Shown in pieces: positions 53,845 through 62,773 of a stretch of DNA of 64,000 nucleotides. A program made the position numbers and the translations under genes. This stretch comes from IDS-8 sp036381215 (GTDB lineage Bacteria > Pseudomonadota > Gammaproteobacteria > Steroidobacterales > Woeseiaceae), in contig DASVDF010000153.1 in the NCBI GenBank assembly GCA_036381215.1, forward strand, positions 45,955-109,954, read 5' to 3'. The first letter of the stretch is position 1. Each line of letters opens with the position of its first letter. The notes under the pieces are model-generated. The model did not search any database and was not told the DNA's origin. It saw nothing but the letters and a program-made list of their open reading frames with translations.

Positions 53845-54435
53845 ATGCGCTCATTCGTTTTCCTGCTGCTGTCGTTCCTGCCGCTCGCAGCCGCGGCGGA
53901 GACGGCGTGGGTGACGGACAACCTGCGGCTCGGCCTGCACCATGCCTCCGACACCAGCGATCGCGCTTTCCGCACGCTCGAAAGCGGACAGGAAGTCGAG
54001 GTGCTGTCGCGGGATCGCTATTACGCGCAAGTGCGTTTGCCGGACGGTACGGTCGGCTACCTCAAGGCCGCATACCTCGTCGACGACAAGCCGGCGGTGC
54101 TGATCGTCGACGAGACCCGCGCCGAGAGCGCACGGCTCCGGGAGGAGCTCGCCAAGGTACGGCAGCAGTTCGCCGGACCGGCCTCGACCATTGCCTCGCT
54201 CGAGCAGCAGCTCGCTGCCCAGGAAAGTGCGCTCGAGGACGGCCGCAAGCAGATCGCGGAGCTCAGGCAGCAGAACGCGCAATATGCGGCGCGCCAGGAA
54301 AGCTTCCGTTACAGCCTGCCGATCACGTGGGTCGGCGGCGCGCTCGCGGGGTGCCTGTTCGCGGGCTTTATCGGTGGCATGGCGTGGCTCGACTACCGCA
54401 GCCGCCGGCGGCACGGAGGCCTGCGCATCTACTGA
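53845..54435 (+). CDS. TIGR04211-family SH3-domain protein
   Basis: 196 aa. Signal peptide (about 1-18), one bacterial SH3b domain (about 22-82: WVTDNLRLGLHH ... RLPDGTVGYLKAAYL), a long coiled coil (about 90-155, Glu/Gln-rich) and one C-terminal transmembrane helix (about 163-185) with a basic tail (RSRRRHGG). So the SH3 and coiled coil lie in the periplasm, anchored in the inner membrane. This is the standard TIGR04211 layout; probably a cell-wall binding scaffold. Confidence 0.88.
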   Translation: MRSFVFLLLSFLPLAAAAETAWVTDNLRLGLHHASDTSDRAFRTLESGQEVEVLSRDRYYAQVRLPDGTVGYLKAAYLVDDKPAVLIVDETRAESARLREELAKVRQQFAGPASTIASLEQQLAAQESALEDGRKQIAELRQQNAQYAARQESFRYSLPITWVGGALAGCLFAGFIGGMAWLDYRSRRRHGGLRIY

Positions 54436-54450
54436 CGGAGCCGCCCCCAC

Positions 54451-54470
54451 GGCGGGCGCCGATGCCCGCC
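54451..54470 (+). terminator. GC hairpin 15 nt after the SH3 gene
   Basis: GGCGGGC (54451-54457), 6-nt loop, GCCCGCC (54464-54470) is a perfect 7-bp stem. No T-run follows, so if it ends transcription it needs Rho or acts weakly. It lies between two convergent genes. Confidence 0.4.
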
Positions 54471-54532
54471 CCGCGATCCCGGCCGGCGCAGCCGCGCACG
54501 CCGCCGGCAAGGCTGCATAGCCGGACAGGACA

Positions 54533-54904
54533 CTAGCACTGCCGCGCGTCGCGCCGCAGGATCTGCCGCTCGCGCCCCGGGAGGTTCGCGCGTACCGGGG
54601 AATGATTTGCGACCGTGGCCGCATTCGCCCGTTTCTCCTCGCGAATGCGCATCGAGAGCCTGCGGATCGATTCGACTTCCCGCATGACGAGGCGCGCGCG
54701 CTCGATCACCAGGTTACCGGCGGGTGTGATCCCGTCGAGGCTCTTGCCCCTGCGCGAGAACAACTGAACACCGAGCTCCTCTTCCAGAAGCTTCAGTTGT
54801 TTGCTCACTCCCGGCTGTGATGTGTACAGGCGATCGGCCGCGGCCGTGATGTTGAGTCCGTTGTCGACGATCGCGAGCAAGTATTTCAGTTGTTGTAGTT
54901 TCAT
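54533..54904 (-). pseudogene. Truncated CysB-like LysR regulator (HTH domain only)
   Basis: Only 123 aa. The first 90 residues are a clear CysB-type LysR DNA-binding domain (MKLQQLKYLLAIVDNG, LYTSQPGVSKQLKLLEEELG, ITPAGNLVIERAR). Then the linker helix reaches RANLPG, where CysB has RYALPG, and ends 16 residues later in ERQILRRDARQC. The whole effector-binding domain (about 200 aa) is missing, and the DNA beyond the stop does not code for it in any frame I can see. It may be a dead gene or a deliberate stand-alone HTH protein that competes for CysB sites. Divergent from cysteine synthase. Confidence 0.75.
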
Positions 54905-54966
54905 GACTCCGCCGTTCGTTGCCGTCGCAGGGATAGACCGGCACCCGCGCGATTCGTTGCACGGAT

Positions 54967-55010
54967 CCTAAATTTTTCAAACGGTTCGTCATAATTTTCG
55001 GTTATTAGGA
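54967..55010. promoter_or_regulatory. AT-rich island between the LysR fragment and cysteine synthase
   Basis: The 290-nt divergent gap (54905-55194) is GC-rich except for about 44 nt around TTTTTCAAACGG and CATAATTTTCGG. CysB-type regulators bind AT-rich half-sites near their targets, so this is the natural place for the operator and for both promoters. A TATGCT near 55152 may be the -10 for cysteine synthase; exact boxes are not convincing. Confidence 0.4.
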
Positions 55011-55194
55011 GGTCCGCGCCCGGCGGGGGCGGTCCGTTGCGAAAAAACCGCATGCGGACCCTCCGCCGGGCGGTCGCGCGGCGGGCTCGTGTGGCGGCCG
55101 GATCGCCTCCCGCCGCTCGGGGAAGCATAGGTGGCGAACCGCGACTACGCTATGCTCGAAGGCCCGGCGGCGGCCGCAAGGAGGGCCCGCGGAC

Positions 55195-56133
55195 ATGATT
55201 TACGACAGCATTCTCGACACCATCGGCAACACGCCGATCGTGCGCCTGCACCGGCTCCCGCCCGGGCACGTCGAGCTCTACGTGAAGGTCGAGGCGTTCA
55301 ACCCGATGGCCTCCGTGAAGGACCGCCTCGCCATCGGCATCATCCTGGACGCGGAGCGGCGCGGCGTCCTGCAACCCGGGCAGACGGTAATCGAGGCGAC
55401 CTCCGGCAACACCGGGATCGCCCTCGCGATGGTGTGCGCCGCGCGCGGTTACCGCTTCGTGGCGGTCATGTCCGACTCGTTTTCGATCGAACGGCGCAAG
55501 CTGATGCGCGCGCTCGGCGCGAAAGTCGTACTGACACCCGCCGCCGAGCGCGGCACAGGCATGGTGCGGCGCGCGGAGGCACTCGCCGAGGAGCACGGGT
55601 GGTTCCTCGCCCGCCAGTTCGACAACCCGGCGAATCCCGAGTACCACCGGAACACCACCGGGCCCGAGATCCTGAGGGACTTCGCCGGCCGGCGCTTCGA
55701 CTACTGGGTGACCGGCTACGGTACCGGCGGCACGCTCACCGGCGCCGGCGAGATGATCAAGCGGGCGCGTCCGGAGGTCACGATCGTCGCCACCGAGCCG
55801 GCGGGCGCGTCGCTCCTGGCCGGCAAGGAATGGCAGCCGCACAAGATCCAGGGATGGACGCCGGACTTCATCCCGTCGGTCCTGAACCGCGAGGTGGTGG
55901 ACGAGCTCGTGCCCGTGACCGACGAGCAGGCGCTCGAGATCGCCCGCCGGCTGGCGCGCGAGGAGGGCATCTTCGCCGGCATCTCGTCGGGCGCCACGCT
56001 GGCCGCGGCGCTCGAGGTAGCCGGGCGCGCCGAGCAGGGCTCGGTGATTCTCGCAATGCTGCCGGACACGGGCGAGCGCTACCTGAGTACCGTGCTCCTC
56101 GAGGGCGTCGTCGAGGGCTCGGATGAGCTCTAG
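55195..56133 (+). CDS. cysM: Cysteine synthase (O-acetylserine sulfhydrylase, CysK/CysM family)
   Basis: 312 aa fold-type II PLP enzyme making L-cysteine from O-acetylserine and sulfide or thiosulfate. K42 in MASVKDRLA is the PLP lysine, TSGNTGIALA (about 69-78) binds the substrate carboxylate and GYGTGGTLTGAG is the phosphate loop. The CysK/CysM split is hard to read. FNPMASVKDR deviates slightly from the usual NPxGSVKDR: a Met-Ala replaces the Gly there. The ATG at 55195 follows AAGGAGGG. Confidence 0.88.
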   Translation: MIYDSILDTIGNTPIVRLHRLPPGHVELYVKVEAFNPMASVKDRLAIGIILDAERRGVLQPGQTVIEATSGNTGIALAMVCAARGYRFVAVMSDSFSIERRKLMRALGAKVVLTPAAERGTGMVRRAEALAEEHGWFLARQFDNPANPEYHRNTTGPEILRDFAGRRFDYWVTGYGTGGTLTGAGEMIKRARPEVTIVATEPAGASLLAGKEWQPHKIQGWTPDFIPSVLNREVVDELVPVTDEQALEIARRLAREEGIFAGISSGATLAAALEVAGRAEQGSVILAMLPDTGERYLSTVLLEGVVEGSDEL

Positions 56134-56292
56134 GCGTGCCCGCGGGCCGGCCCACGGCGCCGTTGCCGGAGGCTCGAGAGGTCCGTAAGGCGCTGAATCG
56201 AAACCCGAAACCAAAGCGGGCCCTGAGATACGGGTCACGGCAATCGGGGCCGTGGCATGGCATCGTGCGGCAGCGGCTTTCGGGGAGGCGGC

Positions 56293-58497
56293 ATGCCCGG
56301 GGATGTGGCCAACGCAGGGGCGAGTGACGGCATCGCGGCCGTGGCGGCGCTGCTCCGTGCGCGCCTGCCGCGCGCGCGCGGTGTCGCCGTCTACGACGCC
56401 GCGCGCCGTCTCATCTGGCAGAGCGGCGAGCACGAGGATTTCGAGGTGGACGAGCGCGTCGCCGGTCTCCTGCCGGAGGCGCTTTCCGCGGGCGCACCGC
56501 CCGGCGTGCTGGCTCTGGACAGCGGCCGGACGGCCCTCGTGCTCGCGTTGCCGGGCGGCGCCGACGCCCCCGCCGGGCTGCTCGTCCTGACCGGCGCGGC
56601 CGACGGGGCGGCCGCCCTCGCCGATGCGGACGCGCTCCGGTCCGAATCCGGCGAGTTGCTGGCGTCGCTCGGGAGCCACGTCGATCTCGGGCGCCGGCTG
56701 ACCGAGCAGACCCGCCGCGCCGACGAGACGGAGCGCGAGCTCGAGCTCGTCTACCGAATCGACGAGAAAATGCACGATACCTCCCGCAGCCATGGGCGGC
56801 TCGCAGAGCTCGTCGGCCAGAGTGGCCGCTTCCTCGGGATCGCGTACAGCGTGCTGCTCATACCGGGCAAGCGCATCCGCATCAGCGCGACACATTCGAG
56901 CTGGAAGAACGTCAACCGCAAGGCGCTGGACCGCTACCTGATCGACAAGCTGTTCCCCCGGCTCGAAGGACAGCGCGCTCCGGTGATCTTCGAGATGCAG
57001 GCCGTGCCGGGGTCGGACGATGTGGCCGACCAGGGCTACCAGGCTCTGGTCTGTCCGCTGCTGGACCGGCTGGGTAACCTGGAAGGCATGCTGGGCCAGC
57101 TCGGCCGCATCGACGGCACGCCGTTCCGCCGCTCCGACTCGCGCTTCATGTCGCACATCGTCCGCAAGGTGGGCTACGTGATCCAGCAATCCTTCGATCC
57201 GATGACGGGGCTCATGAACCGCGCGGGCTTCGAGGCGCAGCTCGAGGAGTCGCTGACCTCGTTCGAAAGCGAAGGCGATGCGCACCAGGTGCTGTATTTC
57301 GATCTCGACAACCTGCACCTCGTCAACGACACCTTCGGGCAGGAAGCCGGGGACGAGGTGATCGTCCGCTTCGCGCAGATTGTGGAGGAGCGGCTGCCGA
57401 AGCAGGCCGTCGCGACCCGCCTCACCGGCGACGACTTCGCGATCCTGCTGGCGCACGGCACCGTCGACGACGCCCTGCAGCTCGCGGCGGAGATCCGCCA
57501 CGGCACCCAGCGCCTGCGCTATCTCGAAGGCGACAAGTCGCTGGCGATCAGCGTCAGCGCCGGCGTGGCGCCGCTCACCGCCGGCGGCGACGTGCAGGAG
57601 GCGCTGACCGCGGCGCGCATCGCCTGCGACTCGGCGAAAGATCACGGTCGTGACCGCGCCGAGGTCTACGACGAGGACGACCAGAGCATCGTGCGCCGCT
57701 ACGACGACATGCATCTCGTCGCCGAGATCCAGCGGACGCTCGACGGCCAGGGCTTCGAGCTCCTGGCGCAACCGATCGTCCCGCTCGCCACCCGGACGCG
57801 CGCCGGCACGCGCTACGAGATCCTGCTGCGGATGCATGACGCGACCGGCAACCAGATCTCCTCCAAGGCGTTCTTCTCCGCCGCCGAGCGTTACCAGCTC
57901 ATGCCGCAGATCGATCGGTGGGTGGTGGCGACGGTCGTCCGCAAGCTCGCCCCGCACGTGCGCCAGCTCGCCGGCAGCGGGACCACGTTTGCGATCAACC
58001 TGTCCGGCCAGACGCTCGGCGACGACGGCATGCTGAGGTTCATCGAGCAGGAGCTCGAGCAGAGCGGCCTCGCGGCCGGCACCCTGCGCTTCGAGGTGAC
58101 CGAATCGGCGGCGGTGTCGAACCGCGCCCGCGCACAGGCCCTGATCGACGCGCTGCGCGAGCGCGGCTGCCGTTTCGCGCTGGACGACTTCGGCGCCGGC
58201 TTGAGCTCGTTTGCCTACCTCAAGAATTTCAAGGTCGACACGCTCAAGATCGACGGCAGCTTCATCCGCGACATCACGAGCAACCGCATCTCCGAGTCGA
58301 TGGTGGCGGCGATCACGCAGGTCGCGAAGGTGATGCAGCTCGAGACGGTGGCGGAGTACGTCGAGAGCGACCCGACCCGCGCGCTGGTGGCGAAGCTCGG
58401 AGTGGATTACGCGCAGGGCCACGGCGTGGGCAGGCCCGTGCCGCTGGACGACGTGCTCGGCTCACTGCCCGCCGCCGTTGCGCAGGGCGGAGGCTGA
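56293..58497 (+). CDS. GGDEF-EAL protein, degenerate GGDEF, intact-looking EAL phosphodiesterase
   Basis: 734 aa. An N-terminal sensing region, probably GAF-like (about 140-290), a GGDEF domain (about 300-460) and an EAL domain (about 475-725). The GGDEF signature reads TGDDF (378-382), which should abolish diguanylate cyclase activity. In the EAL domain E509 (YEILLR), N569 (FAINLSG), E601/E604 (FEVTES), D631-D632 (DDFGAG), K652 (LKIDGS), E688 and Q708 look complete, so it probably degrades c-di-GMP. The ATG at 56293 with GGGGAGG is preferred; an upstream ATG at 56257 is weaker. Confidence 0.87.
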   Translation: MPGDVANAGASDGIAAVAALLRARLPRARGVAVYDAARRLIWQSGEHEDFEVDERVAGLLPEALSAGAPPGVLALDSGRTALVLALPGGADAPAGLLVLTGAADGAAALADADALRSESGELLASLGSHVDLGRRLTEQTRRADETERELELVYRIDEKMHDTSRSHGRLAELVGQSGRFLGIAYSVLLIPGKRIRISATHSSWKNVNRKALDRYLIDKLFPRLEGQRAPVIFEMQAVPGSDDVADQGYQALVCPLLDRLGNLEGMLGQLGRIDGTPFRRSDSRFMSHIVRKVGYVIQQSFDPMTGLMNRAGFEAQLEESLTSFESEGDAHQVLYFDLDNLHLVNDTFGQEAGDEVIVRFAQIVEERLPKQAVATRLTGDDFAILLAHGTVDDALQLAAEIRHGTQRLRYLEGDKSLAISVSAGVAPLTAGGDVQEALTAARIACDSAKDHGRDRAEVYDEDDQSIVRRYDDMHLVAEIQRTLDGQGFELLAQPIVPLATRTRAGTRYEILLRMHDATGNQISSKAFFSAAERYQLMPQIDRWVVATVVRKLAPHVRQLAGSGTTFAINLSGQTLGDDGMLRFIEQELEQSGLAAGTLRFEVTESAAVSNRARAQALIDALRERGCRFALDDFGAGLSSFAYLKNFKVDTLKIDGSFIRDITSNRISESMVAAITQVAKVMQLETVAEYVESDPTRALVAKLGVDYAQGHGVGRPVPLDDVLGSLPAAVAQGGG

Positions 58498-58520
58498 GCA
58501 CGCAGCGCGCTGCGGCAGGG

Positions 58521-58526
58521 TAGACT
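58521..58526 (+). promoter_or_regulatory. -10 box 6 nt before glnE
   Basis: TAGACT ends 6 nt before the glnE GTG at 58533, with no ribosome site. It has the same spacing as in front of tamA, the DUF3014 gene and the CDP-alcohol transferase gene. Confidence 0.4.
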
Positions 58527-58532
58527 GCCGCC

Positions 58533-61421
58533 GTGAACCGTGCCCCCTTGCAGGAGCTTGCCGCCTCCGTCGACGCCTTGCCGGAGCTGCTGCGGCCGCC
58601 TGTGCGCCGGTGGCTGGAGCGGCTGCTCGCCGTGCACCCGGACGCCCGCGGCCGGCTGGCGGACGCCGCGCCGGAGCAGTGCACGGCCCTGCTCCGCCTG
58701 GTCGCGGCGAGCGAGTTCGCGGCCGGCGTGCTGCTGCGCGAATGGCCGTGGTGCGCCGCGCTCGTGACCGGGCCGGACCGGGCGCCCGAGCTCGGCTTCT
58801 CCGCCGCCGCCGCAGACGACCCGGCGCCCTTCGAGGCCCGCTTGCGGCGGTTTCGCAATCGCGTCCTGCTGCACGTGCTGTGGCGCGACATCACCGGCCG
58901 CGCGGACCTCTTCGCGACCCTGGCCGCGCTGTCGGAGCTCGCCGACGCGCTCATCCTGGCCGCGGTCGGGGCTGCCGAGGCCGAGCTCACCGCGCGCGCA
59001 GGCTGGGTCCGCGACCCGGCGGGTGAAGAGCAGCGGCTCGTCGTGCTCGCCATGGGCAAGCTCGGCGGCCGCGAGCTCAACTTCTCCTCCGACGTGGACC
59101 TCATCTTCCTGTACCCGCGCGACGGGGAATCCGACGGTGAGCGGCCGCTCGGCGCGCACGAGTACTTCACCCGGGTGGCGCGGCGCGTCGTGGCGCTCCT
59201 GGAGGAGCAGACGCCGGACGGCTTCGTCTACCGGGTCGACACCCGCCTGCGCCCCTTCGGCGCAAGCGGGCCGCCGGTCGTGAGCTTCGCCGCGCTCGAG
59301 TCATACCTGCTGCGCCACGGCCGCGGCTGGGAACGCTACGCCTACGTGAAGGCGCGCGTGCTGGAAAGCGGCAACGTCGGGCATGCCGGCCGCGAGCTCA
59401 TGGCCGAGATCGTGCAGCCGTTCGTTTACCGCCGTTACCTCGACTATGGCGTGTTCGAGTCCTTGCGGGAGATGAAGGCGCTCATCGCGGCCGAGTCGCG
59501 CCGCCGACAGCTCCAGAGCAACATCAAGCTGGGTCCGGGCGGCATCCGCGAGATCGAGTTCATCGCGCAGTCGCTGCAGCTCGTGCGCGGCGGCGCCGAG
59601 CCGCGGCTGCGCACGCCGGAGCTGCCGCGGTCGCTCAACAGGCTGGCCGAGACGCGTGCCCTTGCCGCCTCGGCCGCGGCCGAGCTCTCGGACGCGTGGG
59701 TGTTCCTGCGCCGCCTGGAGAACTGGCTGCAGGGCATTCGCGACCAGCAGACCCATGTTTTGCCGGAGGACCCGGCCGATCGTGCGCGCCTGGCACTCGC
59801 CCTGGGCGCTCGGGACTGGCGCACTCTCGCCGCCGGGATCGAGCGGCGGCGTGCCACGGTCGCCGGCCACTTCGCGGCGGTCGCGTTCCGCGGTGCCGCG
59901 CCGGCCCGACCCTCGGCGCTCCGCGACACGTTGGCCGCGCTCTGGGCCGGCACGGCGCCGGCGGCGGACTGGCAGGCGGCGCTCGCGCAGGCGGGTTTCG
60001 CGCAGGCGCCCGAGATCGCGGAGCTCGTCGCGCGCTTCGCGTCCGGTGCGGCGGTCCGGCAGATGGGACAGGCGGGCGCGCGGCGGCTCGCGCGCTTCGT
60101 TCCGGAGCTGCTCGAGGCGCTCTCCGGGCGGCCGGAGCCCTCCGTGCTGCTGGAGCGGGTGCTGGCCGTGATTGAGAACGTGTTGCAGCGCAGCGCCTAC
60201 GTCGCGCTCCTGAACGAGAACCCCGCGGTGCGGGAGCGCCTGCTCTATCTCTGCGGCGAGAGCGCGTGGCTTACGGACGAGATCGCGCGTTATCCGCTGC
60301 TCCTGGACGAGCTGCTCGATCCGCGCGAACGCGTGCCGGAGCGCGAGGAGCTCGCGCTCGAGCTCGAACGCCGGCTCGAAGCGATCCCCGCCGCGGATGG
60401 CGAGCGCCGCATCGAGGCGCTCGCGCAGTTCCAGCGCGCGGCGCTCTTTCGCATCGCGGTCGCCGACGTCGGCGGCGAGCTGCCGCTCATGAAGGTGAGC
60501 GATCGGCTGACCGAGCTGGCGGAGCTGGTGCTGGAGCAGGTGTTCGCGATCGCCTGGGACGATCTCGTGCGGCGTCACGGCCGGCCGCGCGCAGGGAGCG
60601 GGCGGCGCAGCGCCGGCTTCGGCATCGTGGCCTACGGCAAGCTCGCCGGCATGGAGCTCTCCTACCGCTCCGATCTCGATCTGGTTTTCCTGCACGACTC
60701 GGAAGAGGAGGCGCAGGAGACGGACGGCGATGCGCCGCTCGACAACGCCGCGTTCTTCGTGCGCCTCGTGCGCCGCATCGTGCACCTGCTCAACACGCAG
60801 ACCGGCAGCGGCGCGCTCTACCAGGTCGACACCCGGCTGCGGCCGAGCGGCCGCTCGGGGCTGCTCGTCACCAGCGTGCAGGCGTTCGAACGCTACCAGG
60901 ATGAGAACGCCTGGACATGGGAGCACCAGGCGCTGCTGCGCAGCCGGCCGGTGGCCGGCAGTGCCGTGATCGCGCGTGAATTCGAACGGGTGCGCAGCGA
61001 CACCTTGCGCTTCCGCGTGCGCCGCGAACGCCTGCGCGACGACGTGCTGGCGATGCGCCGCCGCATGCGCGAGCAGCTGGACCGCTCGGGCGATGCCGGC
61101 TTCGACCTGAAGCAGGGCAGGGGCGGCATCGCGGACATCGAGTTCCTCGTGCAATACCTCGCGTTGCTGAACGCGGAGCAGCACCCCGCGGTCATCCACT
61201 ATCCGGACAACATCCGCCAGCTCGGTACGCTCGGCGCCGCCGGCTGCCTCGATGCCGCGCAGGTTTCCGAGCTGCAGGCCATCTACCGCACGTACCGCGT
61301 GCGCCTGCACCGGCTCGCGCTCGACGAGCGGCCGCCGTTCGCCGACCCCGCGGAGTTCGCGGACGAGCGCGCCCGGGTCGTCGACCTGTGGCAGGAGATC
61401 TTCGGCGCCCCGCCTCCTTAA
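58533..61421 (+). CDS. glnE: Bifunctional glutamine synthetase adenylyltransferase/adenylyl-removing enzyme
   Basis: 962 aa, two related nucleotidyltransferase halves. The N-terminal adenylyl-removing half has GKLGGRELNFSSDVDLIFLY (about 171-190) and the C-terminal adenylylating half has GKLAGMELSYRSDLDLVFLH (about 704-723). Both SD.D metal motifs are intact. It controls glutamine synthetase according to nitrogen supply via PII. GTG start without a ribosome site, in line with a leaderless mRNA. Followed by the Zn-finger gene at about 44 nt. Confidence 0.95.
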   Translation: MNRAPLQELAASVDALPELLRPPVRRWLERLLAVHPDARGRLADAAPEQCTALLRLVAASEFAAGVLLREWPWCAALVTGPDRAPELGFSAAAADDPAPFEARLRRFRNRVLLHVLWRDITGRADLFATLAALSELADALILAAVGAAEAELTARAGWVRDPAGEEQRLVVLAMGKLGGRELNFSSDVDLIFLYPRDGESDGERPLGAHEYFTRVARRVVALLEEQTPDGFVYRVDTRLRPFGASGPPVVSFAALESYLLRHGRGWERYAYVKARVLESGNVGHAGRELMAEIVQPFVYRRYLDYGVFESLREMKALIAAESRRRQLQSNIKLGPGGIREIEFIAQSLQLVRGGAEPRLRTPELPRSLNRLAETRALAASAAAELSDAWVFLRRLENWLQGIRDQQTHVLPEDPADRARLALALGARDWRTLAAGIERRRATVAGHFAAVAFRGAAPARPSALRDTLAALWAGTAPAADWQAALAQAGFAQAPEIAELVARFASGAAVRQMGQAGARRLARFVPELLEALSGRPEPSVLLERVLAVIENVLQRSAYVALLNENPAVRERLLYLCGESAWLTDEIARYPLLLDELLDPRERVPEREELALELERRLEAIPAADGERRIEALAQFQRAALFRIAVADVGGELPLMKVSDRLTELAELVLEQVFAIAWDDLVRRHGRPRAGSGRRSAGFGIVAYGKLAGMELSYRSDLDLVFLHDSEEEAQETDGDAPLDNAAFFVRLVRRIVHLLNTQTGSGALYQVDTRLRPSGRSGLLVTSVQAFERYQDENAWTWEHQALLRSRPVAGSAVIAREFERVRSDTLRFRVRRERLRDDVLAMRRRMREQLDRSGDAGFDLKQGRGGIADIEFLVQYLALLNAEQHPAVIHYPDNIRQLGTLGAAGCLDAAQVSELQAIYRTYRVRLHRLALDERPPFADPAEFADERARVVDLWQEIFGAPPP

Positions 61422-61427
61422 GCACGT

Positions 61428-61433
61428 TATAAT
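61428..61433 (+). promoter_or_regulatory. -10 box (TATAAT) for the Zn-finger gene and possibly hldD
   Basis: TATAAT between glnE and the Zn-finger gene, 32 nt before the GTG at 61466. The leader is long enough to carry the ribosome site (GAGGTG). No good -35. Confidence 0.5.
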
Positions 61434-61465
61434 CTCGCGCCTTCGCCGCAATCCGAGGTGCAGAA

Positions 61466-61726
61466 GTGGCCGCCAGGGCAGGCACGATCGACCAGAAACT
61501 CATTCCCGCCAACGCGCAGCACCGCTACGAGGTGCACCCGGACGACATCCCGCTGTCCTGTCCGATGCCGGGCATGTACCTCTGGAACTCGCACCCCAAG
61601 GTCTACCTGCCGATCGTCGAGACGGGTGAAGCGAAGTGTCCGTATTGCGGCGCCGAGTACTACCTCGTGAGCGACGGGGAAGCACATGAGGCGAGCGCCA
61701 ATGATGCGAACGCCAACGACCGGTAA
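61466..61726 (+). CDS. Small zinc-finger protein (NDUFS6-like)
   Basis: 86 aa. A CxxC pair in KCPYCGAEYYL (about 58-61) with an upstream C (SCPMPGM, about 32) and H (HP in NSHPKVYLP, about 43) make a likely zinc site of the type seen in NDUFS6-like proteins. Such genes usually lie near glnE/ilvE or LPS genes in gammaproteobacteria, but the function there is unproven. GTG start after GAGGTG. The tail is an acidic repeat of Asn/Asp/Ala (EASANDANANDR). Confidence 0.82.
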   Translation: MAARAGTIDQKLIPANAQHRYEVHPDDIPLSCPMPGMYLWNSHPKVYLPIVETGEAKCPYCGAEYYLVSDGEAHEASANDANANDR

Positions 61727-61770
61727 CGGTCGCCCGGACGCCGGCCGTTCGGCCGGCAGGGACGGCTGAC

Positions 61771-62721
61771 GTGCACGTCGTGACCGGGGGCGCCGGGTTC
61801 ATCGGCAGCAATCTCGTCCGCGAGCTCATCGAGAAGACCGGCGACGACGTGATCGTCGTCGACGATCTCACCGACGGTCACAAGTTCCGCAACATCGCCG
61901 ATCTCGACATCGCGGATTACCTCGACAAGGACGATTTTTTCGAGCGCATCGCATCCGGCGGCGGATTCCGTTCGGGGGTGCAGTCGATCTTCCACCAGGG
62001 CGCGTGCTCGACCACCACCGAGTGGGACGGGCGCTACATGCTGCGCAACAACTTCGAATACTCGAAGGTGCTCCTGCACCACTGCCTGGAGCACGACATT
62101 CCTTTCATCTATGCCTCCTCCGCCGCGGTGTACGGCACGGCGCGTGACTTCTCCGAGGACCCCGAGAACGAGGCGCCGCTGAACGTCTACGGCTATTCCA
62201 AGCTGCTGTTCGACCGTTACGTGCGCCGGCTCGATACGGGCTCCGATCGGCAGGTCGCGGGGCTGCGCTACTTCAACGTGTACGGGCCCCACGAGCAGCA
62301 CAAGGGGCCGATGGCGAGCGTGGCGTATCACTTCAACGAGCAGCTGAAGAAGGACGGCGAGGTCCGCCTGTTCGAGGGCCGTGACGGCTACAAGGACGGC
62401 GAGCAGCAGCGGGATTTCGTCTACGTGGACGACGCCTGCGCGGTCAATCTGTGGCTCCTGGAGCACCCGGAGGTTTCCGGTGTCTTCAATGTCGGCACCG
62501 GCCGGGCGCAGACCTTCAACGACGTCGCGAACGCGGCGATCGCATGGCACGGCAAGGGCCGCATCCGCTACATCCCGTTTCCCGAGGTGCTGAAGAACGC
62601 CTACCAGAGCTACACGCAGGCCGACCTGACGCGGCTGCGGAAGGCCGGCTGCGACGTGGAGTTCCGCCCGGTCGAGATGGGCGTGAAGAACTACCTCGAC
62701 ACGATCAACGACCGCCTCTGA
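61771..62721 (+). CDS. hldD: ADP-L-glycero-D-manno-heptose-6-epimerase
   Basis: 316 aa short-chain dehydrogenase-like enzyme that makes ADP-L,D-heptose for the LPS inner core. NADP motif TGGAGFIGSN (5-14), catalytic S in ASSAAVYG (about 114-121), Y and K in NVYGYSK (about 137-143). GTG start, 44 nt after the Zn-finger stop. The opposite-strand gene behind it is a heptosyltransferase-like protein that uses its product, so the two functions go together. Confidence 0.94.
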   Translation: MHVVTGGAGFIGSNLVRELIEKTGDDVIVVDDLTDGHKFRNIADLDIADYLDKDDFFERIASGGGFRSGVQSIFHQGACSTTTEWDGRYMLRNNFEYSKVLLHHCLEHDIPFIYASSAAVYGTARDFSEDPENEAPLNVYGYSKLLFDRYVRRLDTGSDRQVAGLRYFNVYGPHEQHKGPMASVAYHFNEQLKKDGEVRLFEGRDGYKDGEQQRDFVYVDDACAVNLWLLEHPEVSGVFNVGTGRAQTFNDVANAAIAWHGKGRIRYIPFPEVLKNAYQSYTQADLTRLRKAGCDVEFRPVEMGVKNYLDTINDRL

Positions 62722-62724
62722 CGG

Positions 62725-62761
62725 CCCGGCGGCGCCGCCGGGAAGCGCCGAATCCCGGCGC
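62725..62761. terminator. Two GC hairpins between hldD and the convergent heptosyltransferase gene
   Basis: CCCGGCGGCGCCGCCGGG (62725-62742) is a perfect 18-nt palindrome starting 3 nt after the hldD stop. GCGCCG-AATCC-CGGCGC (62745-62761) is a perfect 6-bp stem-loop next to it. Neither has a T-run. Between convergent stops they probably act for both genes. Confidence 0.5.
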
Positions 62762-62773
62762 CCGGGCCGCCGT

